NCBI GenBank assembly: GCA_947503285.1
Contig: CANNDD010000004.1
Location: 434,001-498,000 of the forward strand
Direction of reading: 5' to 3'
DNA: 64,000 bases
DNA from: an uncultured Croceitalea sp.
Lineage (GTDB): Bacteria; Bacteroidota; Bacteroidia; Flavobacteriales; Flavobacteriaceae
Shown: positions 16,116-24,317 of the stretch, in pieces
Layout of the letters: every line of letters begins with the position of its first letter
How positions within the stretch are numbered: position 1 is the stretch's first letter
Translations under genes and position numbers: made by a program
The notes under the pieces: generated by a model
Databases searched by the model: none
The model's input: only the letters and a program-made list of their open reading frames with translations
What the model was told of the DNA's origin: nothing

Positions 16116-18626
16116 CTATTCAACGCTAAGCTGCCCTACGGACTGTACCTTAAATAGTTCTTGGTTGACATTTTTCAAGCTAACTTTGAATACCTTGGTT
16201 TTCTTACGCTGGCTCTTTGAACCATAGTTGTAATAGACCGTTGCCTTCAAGTAAGTGGGTGTCAAACTCTTATTGCCCAAATAATTGAGGTTTACACTCC
16301 ACGTGCCTGGTAAAGACCCATCTAACAGGTATTCGGTTACATTGTAGCCAAAGTCCTTCTCAAGATAAATCGTTTCCGAATTATCCATCAAACTATGCTT
16401 CCAAGTGTAATATTGATTTCCTGGATTCACAAATTGCAACTCAAATTCGGCCTCGCTATCGTTCCATTCAAAGACCAACCGGGTCCCTTTGAAATCCTCT
16501 TCGGCGATGTAAAGCTTCTTTACTTTTTTGGCATTCACTACGGCTTCACCATTCAGACTCAAAAGATTATTGAACTCCCGCTCCATTATGGGGCCAAAGC
16601 CCACCGTATCTTGCTTCATGAAACCCTGTTCGATTAAATAAGCGTAACGTGTATATATCGTAGCGGCGTCTTTCGATTCGTTTAGATTGCGATAGCTATT
16701 CGCCATATCCATATAGCTTTGCGCATAATTGGGGCGAAGGAGAAAAATTTCCTTATACGCCCCATTCGCCTGAGCGTATCGCCCTTGTCTTTCATATTGA
16801 TACGCCAAAGCCTTTAAAAGCACTGCATTGTTTTCAAAAAGACCATATTTGGCCTTGATAAAGGCATCGGCAAAATCTAGCTCGTCCCATTTATCTGAAA
16901 AATAGGAATAGGCATCCAAATAAAAGTATGGGGAACTTTTGTATTGAGCATCATAGGTATCAAAAACCGCTTTGGCATCTTCAAGGGAAGTACTTGCTTC
17001 CAATTCTTTTAAATAGGTCGCTTTATTTCTGTTGATATCGGCTTTGGTCAGTATTTTCCCATTTATAAAATTATTTCTCAAACGTGCCTGATCAACCAAG
17101 GATTTGTTACCTGGACTACCCGCTACGGTATTGATTACAATGACCCCTCCACTGCCAGCGGAACCGTAGGTGCTGGTCAAGGCCAGATTATTGAGTATTG
17201 CAACCCTTTCAATATTACCTGTATTTATCCAGATGGGTACATCAGTGAAAATTTGACCGTCTACGTCAAATATTGCTGTGGCCACATTGTTGATGGAATT
17301 CGCACCCCTTATCAAGACCGAACCCCCTACGCCCAAACAATCACCAATCACTGTAATTCCCGGAAACCTGGTCCTTAATAAGTCGAGGATACAAAGATTT
17401 ACAGAGGTAATATCTTCTTCAGTTATTACACGAATTTTACCCGCTGCCCTATCACCATCTAAATACCCAAAAGCAGTGCGTATAATATTTTTTCTACTAT
17501 TGTAATCTTCTTCCAAATCTTTTTGTGACATCCGTTTGCTCGATTCTACGGTTACCTCTTCCAACTCAGTTACTTCTGGAATCATCACCGGATTTAAAAA
17601 ACGTGTTACATCCTCAACCTTAATGGTAACCGTTTTCAAACCGATATAAGAAAACGTAATCTCATCGCCTGGATTGGCCTTGATTTTATATTTGCCCTTA
17701 TCATTGGTTCTTGTTGCCGTATTTGTTGCTTCAATTGAGATATTTACATCTGGTATAGGGGTCTTTCCATCAGTTACCGTACCTGAAATCAATTTTTTGT
17801 TTTGATTTCGTCTTTTGTTCTCATTTAAATATTGCCTTCCCAAATCAGGGCTTTTAATAAAATTGTCCCTGAGCCTTGCCCTATCCACGATCTTATTACC
17901 AAATGTGGTCCCCGAAAAGGTATTGATGACGATGACGCCACCGACATCCGCACCGTATTTTCTAGTCAACGCAGAACCTGCAAAAACTGCTACCCGTCTG
18001 ACATGCTCAATAGGAATGATATGAGGGTCCTGAATCAGCCCATCTACCTCAATAACGGTCTGGCCTACTGCCGAACGGATCGCTATCGGACCGGGTAATG
18101 CGCAACTCCCCTCAACCCGGAGTCCTGTAAAATTCAATCGTAACAAATCTAAAAGACAGGCACCATTTGCCTTAAAGTCATCTGCAGTCAATACCTGAAT
18201 ATCACCTATGGTCTTTTTGGTATCTAAAAGGCCAAAGCCTGTCATTACGATGTTCTTGTTAAAAGCATATTCTACCCGCAATTCTTTCTGCGATAATTTC
18301 TTTTTCTTTTGAACCGTGACTTCATCCAATTCAGTGACTTCGGGAAACATCTCTAGGTTCAGTATGCGGGTCACATCTTCGACCTTTATCGCTATTGTCT
18401 TCATACCGATAAAAGAAAAACGGATTTGATCGCCTGTCGCAACCGCAATTTTATACTTACCCCCACTATCGGTTACTGTTGTGATATCTTTGGTGAGATT
18501 GACTACTTTTATATTTTCTAAAACACTTACGTCTTCGAATACATAACCCGATAAAAAACGTTTTTCTTGCGCCTCAACGCTTATTAAAAACAAAAACAAG
18601 AGTGGAAAAAGAAAAATGTTTTTCAT
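16116..18626 (-). CDS. Exported plug-TPR-DUF2135 protein with two tandem plug modules, member 2
   Basis: The 836-aa product is about 250 residues longer than its paralogues because the N-terminal module is present twice. It has a signal peptide (1-20), module A (regulatory-like domain 23-105, plug 140-240 with VIEVDGLIQD and YGADVGGVIVINT), module B (regulatory-like domain 277-360, plug 395-502 with AIFDVDGQIFTD and YGSAGSGGVIVINT), TPR-like helices (about 570-665) and a DUF2135-like domain (715-817, RLVFEWNDSEAEF and NYLGNKSLTPTYL). Each plug carries a Cys pair with identical spacing (157/175 and 412/430). Module A has lost the RG of the IRG motif (IAIRSAVG). No barrel is present. Confidence 0.82.
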   Translation of the reverse strand: MKNIFLFPLLFLFLISVEAQEKRFLSGYVFEDVSVLENIKVVNLTKDITTVTDSGGKYKIAVATGDQIRFSFIGMKTIAIKVEDVTRILNLEMFPEVTELDEVTVQKKKKLSQKELRVEYAFNKNIVMTGFGLLDTKKTIGDIQVLTADDFKANGACLLDLLRLNFTGLRVEGSCALPGPIAIRSAVGQTVIEVDGLIQDPHIIPIEHVRRVAVFAGSALTRKYGADVGGVIVINTFSGTTFGNKIVDRARLRDNFIKSPDLGRQYLNENKRRNQNKKLISGTVTDGKTPIPDVNISIEATNTATRTNDKGKYKIKANPGDEITFSYIGLKTVTIKVEDVTRFLNPVMIPEVTELEEVTVESSKRMSQKDLEEDYNSRKNIIRTAFGYLDGDRAAGKIRVITEEDITSVNLCILDLLRTRFPGITVIGDCLGVGGSVLIRGANSINNVATAIFDVDGQIFTDVPIWINTGNIERVAILNNLALTSTYGSAGSGGVIVINTVAGSPGNKSLVDQARLRNNFINGKILTKADINRNKATYLKELEASTSLEDAKAVFDTYDAQYKSSPYFYLDAYSYFSDKWDELDFADAFIKAKYGLFENNAVLLKALAYQYERQGRYAQANGAYKEIFLLRPNYAQSYMDMANSYRNLNESKDAATIYTRYAYLIEQGFMKQDTVGFGPIMEREFNNLLSLNGEAVVNAKKVKKLYIAEEDFKGTRLVFEWNDSEAEFELQFVNPGNQYYTWKHSLMDNSETIYLEKDFGYNVTEYLLDGSLPGTWSVNLNYLGNKSLTPTYLKATVYYNYGSKSQRKKTKVFKVSLKNVNQELFKVQSVGQLSVE

Positions 18627-18699
18627 AAAAGGGTTTTTTTAATATGATTGGAAAAAGACCTTTATACTACTGAAAGTAAATCATCAAGAAAATCGACTT

Positions 18700-20430
18700 C
18701 TATTCCGTCACAATACCCCCAACGGATTGTACCTTGAAAAGTTCTTGGTTCACGTCTTTTAAGGTCAATTTAAAGACCTTGGTCTCTTTTCTCTGACTGC
18801 TAGACCCATAATTGTAATACACGGTAGCTTTCAAATACGTAGGTGTCAGACTCTTATTGCCCAAATACTTCACATTCACCCCCCATGTACCCGGTAAGGA
18901 ACCACCTAACAGGTATTCGGTAACGTTATAACCGAAATCTTTCTCACGATAAACGGTTTCAGGATTATCCATCAAACTATGCTGCCAAGTGTAGTATTGG
19001 TTTTCGGGGTTCACGAACTGAAGGTCAAATTCTGCCTCACTATCGTTCCATTCAAAGACCAATCGCGTACTCTCGAACTCATCTTGGGCCGTATAGAGCT
19101 TCGCAGACTTCGTCGAATTGACCAGCGCATTACGGTTCAAACTCAAAAGATTATTGAACTCCCGCTCTAATAAGGGACCAAAAACTATGCTATCTTGTTC
19201 CATAAAACCTTCTTGCACCAAGTAGTCGTATCTTGCGTAAATGGCAGCTGCCTGTTTGACTTGATTAAGATCTCGGTAACTATTGGCGATATCCAGATAA
19301 CTTTGGGCATAATTCGGTCGAAGTATAAAGACCTCTTTCAATACTGCATTGGCCTTTTCATAACGTCCCTGCTCTTCATAATGATAGGCCAAGGCTTTTA
19401 AAAGAACTGGGTTGTCTTTAAAAAGCCTGCTGTTAGTATCGATAATGGCATCTGCATACTCGCTATTATTCCACTTTTCAGTAAAATAAGTGGCCATATC
19501 CATAAAAAAATAGGGTGAGCTGGAATATGTGTTTTTATATTTTTCAAAAACCGCAGTTGCAGCCTCAAAGTTGCCACTGGCCTCCACTTCTTTTAAATAG
19601 GTTGGCTTATTCCTATCCAAATCCGTTTTGGTAAGTACCTTTCCGCTGACATAATTATTTCTTAATCGAGCACGATCTACAATATTATCCAATCTAGGAG
19701 TACCTGAAATGGTATTGATCACAATAACACCGCCCGCTCCAGTGCTTCCATATGAAACGGTTGTGGCCAAATTATTAAGTACAGCTATTCGTTTAATATT
19801 TCCTAAATCAATCCAAACTGGGATATCCGTAAAAATTTGACCGTCAACATCAAAGACCGCAGGTGGGGATTGGGTAATTGAGCCAGCACCACGAACAAAA
19901 ATTCTTCCATTTAAAATACTGACCCCAGGAAACCTACCCGTTGTTAATAAACTAATAATATCCAAATTCACCGATGTGATCTCACTGTCATCAATAATCC
20001 TTACGTTTCCAGGCGCCCTATCGGCATCTAAATAGCCAAAAGCGGTGCGGATAATATTCTTATTCAGTACATAATCCATTTCCAAATCCTTTTGTGATAT
20101 CCTTCTGCTATTCTGTACGATAACTTCATCCAACTCCGTAATATCGGGAACCATTATCGGATTTAGAATTTTAGTCACATCTTCCACCTTAATGAAAATG
20201 GTCTTCAATCCCGTATACGAGAATTTGAGCTTGTCTCCTGTTTCCACTTGAACCTCATACTTACCCTCACCATCGGTTACCGTACTAATATCTTTTTCAA
20301 TAATGGAGATATTGACATTTTCAATAGGTGATTTTCCATCACTGACCTTACCCACAAGGGTACGTTTCTGTTGCCCTATGGCAACAACGAATAGTAGCAA
20401 AAAGAACGGGAGTAAAATGGCGTTTTTCAT
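18700..20430 (-). CDS. Exported plug-TPR-DUF2135 protein, member 3
   Basis: The 576-aa product is read from the ATG at 20430, which gives the signal peptide MKNAILLPFFLLLFVVAIGQ shared with its paralogues; an ATG 57 bases upstream only adds a non-signal extension. Domains are regulatory-like at about 22-95, plug at 125-245 (FVRGAGSITQSP, VFDVDGQIFTD, YGSTGAGGVIVINT), TPR at about 320-400 and DUF2135-like at 455-558. The plug lacks both cysteines found in members 2, 4 and 6. The C-terminal half is nearly identical to member 4, but the plug differs strongly. It is separated from members 2 and 4 by about 70-110 bases, without obvious terminators. Confidence 0.82.
   Translation of the reverse strand: MKNAILLPFFLLLFVVAIGQQKRTLVGKVSDGKSPIENVNISIIEKDISTVTDGEGKYEVQVETGDKLKFSYTGLKTIFIKVEDVTKILNPIMVPDITELDEVIVQNSRRISQKDLEMDYVLNKNIIRTAFGYLDADRAPGNVRIIDDSEITSVNLDIISLLTTGRFPGVSILNGRIFVRGAGSITQSPPAVFDVDGQIFTDIPVWIDLGNIKRIAVLNNLATTVSYGSTGAGGVIVINTISGTPRLDNIVDRARLRNNYVSGKVLTKTDLDRNKPTYLKEVEASGNFEAATAVFEKYKNTYSSSPYFFMDMATYFTEKWNNSEYADAIIDTNSRLFKDNPVLLKALAYHYEEQGRYEKANAVLKEVFILRPNYAQSYLDIANSYRDLNQVKQAAAIYARYDYLVQEGFMEQDSIVFGPLLEREFNNLLSLNRNALVNSTKSAKLYTAQDEFESTRLVFEWNDSEAEFDLQFVNPENQYYTWQHSLMDNPETVYREKDFGYNVTEYLLGGSLPGTWGVNVKYLGNKSLTPTYLKATVYYNYGSSSQRKETKVFKLTLKDVNQELFKVQSVGGIVTE
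18715..19650 (-). repeat. Near-identical block, copy in member 3
   Basis: The DNA coding for the TPR and DUF2135-like parts matches 20555-21490 with only scattered differences, in contrast to the diverged plug-coding DNA next to it. This fits recent duplication or gene conversion limited to the 3' half. Confidence 0.8.
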
Positions 20431-20539
20431 AAAAAGGATTTTTAAAATTAAACCTGTGGAAACTTGTTTAGATTTATCAAACATCATACCAGAACCAAAT
20501 ACTTAAAGGTACCATATTCCAGTCCCTTCGCAATGCCTA

Positions 20540-22288
20540 TTACTTCGTGGCAATACTGCCAACGGATTGTACCTTGAACAGTTCTTGGTTCACGTCTTTT
20601 AAGGTCAATTTAAAGACCTTGGTCTCTTTTCTCTGACTGCTGGACCCATAATTGTAATATACCGTTGCCTTTAAATATGTAGGTGTCAGACTCTTATTGC
20701 CCAAATACTTCACATTCACCCCCCATGTACCTGATAAGGAACCATCTAACAGGTATTCGGTAACGTTATAACCGAAATCTTTCTCACGGTAAACGGTTTC
20801 GGGATTATCCATCAAACTATGCTTCCATAGGTGATATTGGTTTTCAGGGTTCACGAACTGAAGGTCAAATTCCGCCTCACTATCGTTCCATTCAAAGACC
20901 AATCGCGTTCCCTCGAACTCTTCTTGGGCCACATACAATTTGCTTGATTTTTGGGCCGTAATCACCGTATTACGTTTCAGACTCAATAGATTATTGAACT
21001 CCCGTTCTAATAAGGGACCAAAAACTATGTTATCTTGTTCCATAAAACCTTCTTGCACCAGGTAGTCGTATCTTGCGTAAATGGCAGCGGCCTGTTTGAC
21101 TTGATTAAGATCTCGGTAACTATTGGCAATATCCAAATAACTTTGGGCATAATTCGGTCGAAGTATAAAGACCTCTTTCAATACCGCATTGGCCTTTTCA
21201 TAACGTCCCTGCTCTTCATAATGATAGGCCAAGGCCTTTAAAAGTACTGGGTTGTCTTTAAAAAGCCTACTGTTATTCTCGATGATGGTATCAGAGAAAT
21301 CGGTATTGTTCCACTTTTTAGTAAAATAAGTGGCCATATCCATAAAAAAATAGGGTGAGTTTGAATATGGAGTTTGGTATTTTTCGAAAACAGCTACTGC
21401 AGCCTCAAAGTTGCCACTGGCCTCCAATTCTTTTAAATAGGTTGGCTTATTCCTATCCAAATCCGTTTTGGTAAGTACCTTTCCGCTTAGATAATTGTTC
21501 TTTAAACGGGCTTGATCAGCCATTTCGTTATTTCTTTGCCTTGGATGATAGCCAACGGTATTAATAACAACAACGCCACCGTTGCCTAATGTTCCATATG
21601 GTGTGGTGGTAGCCAAATTGTTTAATATTCCCACACGCCTTATTGCACCATAACTTAACCAAACTGGAGCATCCCTAAAAATTTGCCCATCAACATCAAA
21701 TATTGCAGAAGCTGGATTGTTAATTGATCCACTACCCCTCATGAAAACCTCGCCTCCTTTTTGGCAATCGCCGCTCACCCTTACCATCGAGAATTGACCT
21801 CGGAGCATATCAAGGATACACAAATCTATTGCGCTGATATCCCCTTCATTTAAAACACGAATATTACCTGCTGCCCTATCTCCATCTAAATACCCAAAAG
21901 CAGTACGTATGATATTTTTTCTGATGTTATAATCCGCTTCCAAGTCTTTTTGTGACATGCGCTTACTATTTTTCACGACCACCTCATCCAACTCGGTAAC
22001 ATCAGGGACCATTATCGGGTTGAGAATTTTAGTCACATCTTCTACCCTAATAAAAATGGTCTTAAAACCTATATATGAAAACCTAATCTTATCCCCCGTT
22101 TCCACGTGAACCTCATACTTACCCTCACTATCGGTTATCGTGGTAATTCCCTTTTCGACAATGGAGATATTAACGTTTTCAATAGGTGATTTTCCATCAC
22201 TGACCTCACCCACAAGGGTACGTTTCTGTTGCCCTATGGCAACAAAGAACAATAGTAAAAAGAACGGAAGTAAAATGGTTTTTTTCAT
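20540..22288 (-). CDS. Exported plug-TPR-DUF2135 protein, member 4
   Basis: The 582-aa product has a signal peptide MKKTILLPFFLLLFFVAIGQ, a regulatory-like domain at about 22-95, and a plug at 130-255 with the Cys pair in DLCILDML and VSGDC, FMRGSGSINNP, IFDVDGQIFRD and YGTLGNGGVVVINT. The TPR-like region with RYEKANAVLKEVFILRPNYAQSY follows, and then the DUF2135-like domain (RLVFEWNDSEAEF). An unusual basic insert (YHPRQRNNEMADQ) follows the plug. The C-terminal half and the signal region are almost the same as member 3, so the two are a recent duplicate pair with exchanged or fast-evolving plugs. The extracytoplasmic location is clear; the function is unknown. Confidence 0.82.
   Translation of the reverse strand: MKKTILLPFFLLLFFVAIGQQKRTLVGEVSDGKSPIENVNISIVEKGITTITDSEGKYEVHVETGDKIRFSYIGFKTIFIRVEDVTKILNPIMVPDVTELDEVVVKNSKRMSQKDLEADYNIRKNIIRTAFGYLDGDRAAGNIRVLNEGDISAIDLCILDMLRGQFSMVRVSGDCQKGGEVFMRGSGSINNPASAIFDVDGQIFRDAPVWLSYGAIRRVGILNNLATTTPYGTLGNGGVVVINTVGYHPRQRNNEMADQARLKNNYLSGKVLTKTDLDRNKPTYLKELEASGNFEAAVAVFEKYQTPYSNSPYFFMDMATYFTKKWNNTDFSDTIIENNSRLFKDNPVLLKALAYHYEEQGRYEKANAVLKEVFILRPNYAQSYLDIANSYRDLNQVKQAAAIYARYDYLVQEGFMEQDNIVFGPLLEREFNNLLSLKRNTVITAQKSSKLYVAQEEFEGTRLVFEWNDSEAEFDLQFVNPENQYHLWKHSLMDNPETVYREKDFGYNVTEYLLDGSLSGTWGVNVKYLGNKSLTPTYLKATVYYNYGSSSQRKETKVFKLTLKDVNQELFKVQSVGSIATK
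20555..21490 (-). repeat. Near-identical block, copy in member 4
   Basis: Partner of the block at 18715-19650. It covers the DNA for the TPR and DUF2135-like regions of member 4. Confidence 0.8.
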
Positions 22289-22364
22289 ATATCAAGTTTT
22301 ATGAATTAGATTCATGCCTATTACATTAAAATCATAGCCTATTTTAGATTAAGAATATCGATTC

Positions 22365-24155
22365 TTATTTTGTTACAATGCTACCAACGGATTGTACCTT
22401 GAACAGTTCTTGGTTCACATCTTTTAAGCTAAGTTTAAAGACCTTGGTCTCTTTTCTTTGACTTCTAGCTCCATAATTGTAATACACGGTAGCTTTCAAA
22501 TATGTAGGCGTCAAACTTTTATTGCCCAAATACTTCACGTTAACCCCCCATGTGCCTGGCAACGAACCATCAATCAAATATTCTTTGACACTATAGCCAA
22601 AATCTTTTTCGCGGTAAATGGTTTTTTCGTTGTCGGCCAAGCTGTGTTTCCATTTGTAATATTGGTTTTCAGGGTTCACGAACTGAAGGTCAAACTCCGC
22701 CTCGCTATCGTTCCATTCAAAGACCAATCGCGTTCCCTCGAATTCTTCTTGGGCCACGTAGAGCTTCCCAGACTTTGTGGAGTTGACCACAGCATTGCGG
22801 TTCAATACCAATAAGTTATTGAACTCCCGTTCCATTACGGGCCCAAAGCCTATACTGTCTTGCTCCATGAAACCCTCTTGTACCAAATAATCGTATCGTG
22901 CGTAAATGGAAGCCGCTTGCTTGACCTCATTCAAACTTCGGTAACTGTTGGCCATGTCCATGTAACTTTGGGCGTAATTGGGCCTTAGTATGAATACTTC
23001 CTTAAAAATGGCGTTTGCCTTTTCGAAACGTTGCTGCTCTTCATAGCGATAGGCCAATGCCTTTAGCAAGACCGGGTTGTCATCAAATAATGCGAAATTT
23101 TCATTGATTATGGCATCGGCATAATCCATATCATCATGGTTTTCTGAAAAATAGGTGTACGCATCCAAATAGAAGTATGGGGAACTGTAGTATGATGATT
23201 CATACTGGTCATATACCTTTTTCGCGTCATCAAAAGAAGTGCTGGCCTCCAATTCCTTCAGGTAGGTAGGATTATTATTAGCTACCTCTGCCCTAGTGAG
23301 TACTTTGGTATTTACATAGTTATTCTTGAGTCTGGCGCGGTCTACGATCTTATCATTTTGTGGCGTACCTGAAAAGGTGTTGATCACAATGACACCACCT
23401 GCACCAATGCTTCCATATCTGGTTGTGGTAGCCAGATTGTTCAATATGGCTATCCTTTTAATGTTTCCAATATCGATTGGAGGGGGAATATTGGTGAAAA
23501 TCTGTCCATCAATATCAAAAATAGCGGCCCTTTGATTGGTGAGTGAACCACGCCCCCTTATAAAAACACCACTTGAAGCTATGGATGCTTGATTAATCGG
23601 TGATACCTCTGCCAAATTATTGGCCCCAAATAAATTACCAGTTACTTGAACCCCGGGAAACCTGTTTTGCAATAATGCAAAGACGTTCACATTTACAGGG
23701 TTTATCTCACTATCATCCAAAGTTCTTACGTTACCAGCTGCTCGATCGGCATCTAAATAACCAAAAGCGGTGCGGATAATATTCTTATTCAGCACATAGT
23801 CTTCCTCTAAATCTTTTTGGGAAATTCTTCGACTGCTTTTTACGGTAACCTCTTCCAACTCCGTCACATCTGGCACCATTACCGGGCTTAGAAAGCGTGT
23901 AACATCTTCTACTCGAATTGAAATGGTTTTCATTCCCGTATAGGCAAACTGTAACACATCACCGGTTTCGGCCTTAATCGTGTATTTTCCATCGGCATCG
24001 GTTACCGTTGAAATTTGTTTTTCTTTAATATAGACGTTTACATTTTCTATTGGTGCTTGGTTGTCGGTAACCTTACCTGACACGATTCGTTGTTCTTGGG
24101 CACTGCCTATGAAACCGAAAAGAAACACGGCAACAAGTGGTAAAAGATTTTTCAT
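22365..24155 (-). CDS. Exported plug-TPR-DUF2135 protein, member 5
   Basis: The 596-aa product is read from the ATG at 24155 (signal peptide MKNLLPLVAVFLFGFIGSAQ); the longer frame begins at a TTG and adds 20 residues with no signal character. Domains are regulatory-like at about 22-95 (KVTDNQAPIENVNVYIKE), plug at 125-265 with an insertion of about 20 residues (NNLAEVSPINQASIASSG) before FIRGRGSLTNQR, then IFDIDGQIFTN and YGSIGAGGVIVINT, a TPR-like region and a DUF2135-like C-terminus. The plug cysteine pair is missing. A terminator separates it from member 6 upstream, so it probably has its own promoter in 24156-24275 and may lead a transcript running through members 4-2. Confidence 0.82.
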   Translation of the reverse strand: MKNLLPLVAVFLFGFIGSAQEQRIVSGKVTDNQAPIENVNVYIKEKQISTVTDADGKYTIKAETGDVLQFAYTGMKTISIRVEDVTRFLSPVMVPDVTELEEVTVKSSRRISQKDLEEDYVLNKNIIRTAFGYLDADRAAGNVRTLDDSEINPVNVNVFALLQNRFPGVQVTGNLFGANNLAEVSPINQASIASSGVFIRGRGSLTNQRAAIFDIDGQIFTNIPPPIDIGNIKRIAILNNLATTTRYGSIGAGGVIVINTFSGTPQNDKIVDRARLKNNYVNTKVLTRAEVANNNPTYLKELEASTSFDDAKKVYDQYESSYYSSPYFYLDAYTYFSENHDDMDYADAIINENFALFDDNPVLLKALAYRYEEQQRFEKANAIFKEVFILRPNYAQSYMDMANSYRSLNEVKQAASIYARYDYLVQEGFMEQDSIGFGPVMEREFNNLLVLNRNAVVNSTKSGKLYVAQEEFEGTRLVFEWNDSEAEFDLQFVNPENQYYKWKHSLADNEKTIYREKDFGYSVKEYLIDGSLPGTWGVNVKYLGNKSLTPTYLKATVYYNYGARSQRKETKVFKLSLKDVNQELFKVQSVGSIVTK

Positions 24156-24273
24156 AGCTTTCTTTTTAAAATTTTGTTTAGAAGTTACAAAGAAGTTAAA
24201 ATAGGGCTTTAACAATTAACAGAGTTTAACAGTACAATACTCTTAAATGATTGTAATACTATTAATTTAGGTT

Positions 24274-24302
24274 GAAAAAAATACCCCTGTGAAGGGGTAT
24301 TT
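24274..24302 (-). terminator. Intrinsic terminator after member 6
   Basis: A ten-base-pair stem AAATACCCCT/AGGGGTATTT has a 4-nt loop. Read on the minus strand it is followed by a run of seven T. It lies 16 bases past the stop of member 6 and splits the island into two transcription units. Confidence 0.88.
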
Positions 24303-24317
24303 CGATTTCAGGTGTTT

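Noticed and set aside
18715-21490. CRISPR array or phage repeat as source of the repeated DNA
   Set aside because: The repeats are long, coding and in frame within paralogous genes. No short spaced repeats, cas genes or phage genes occur.
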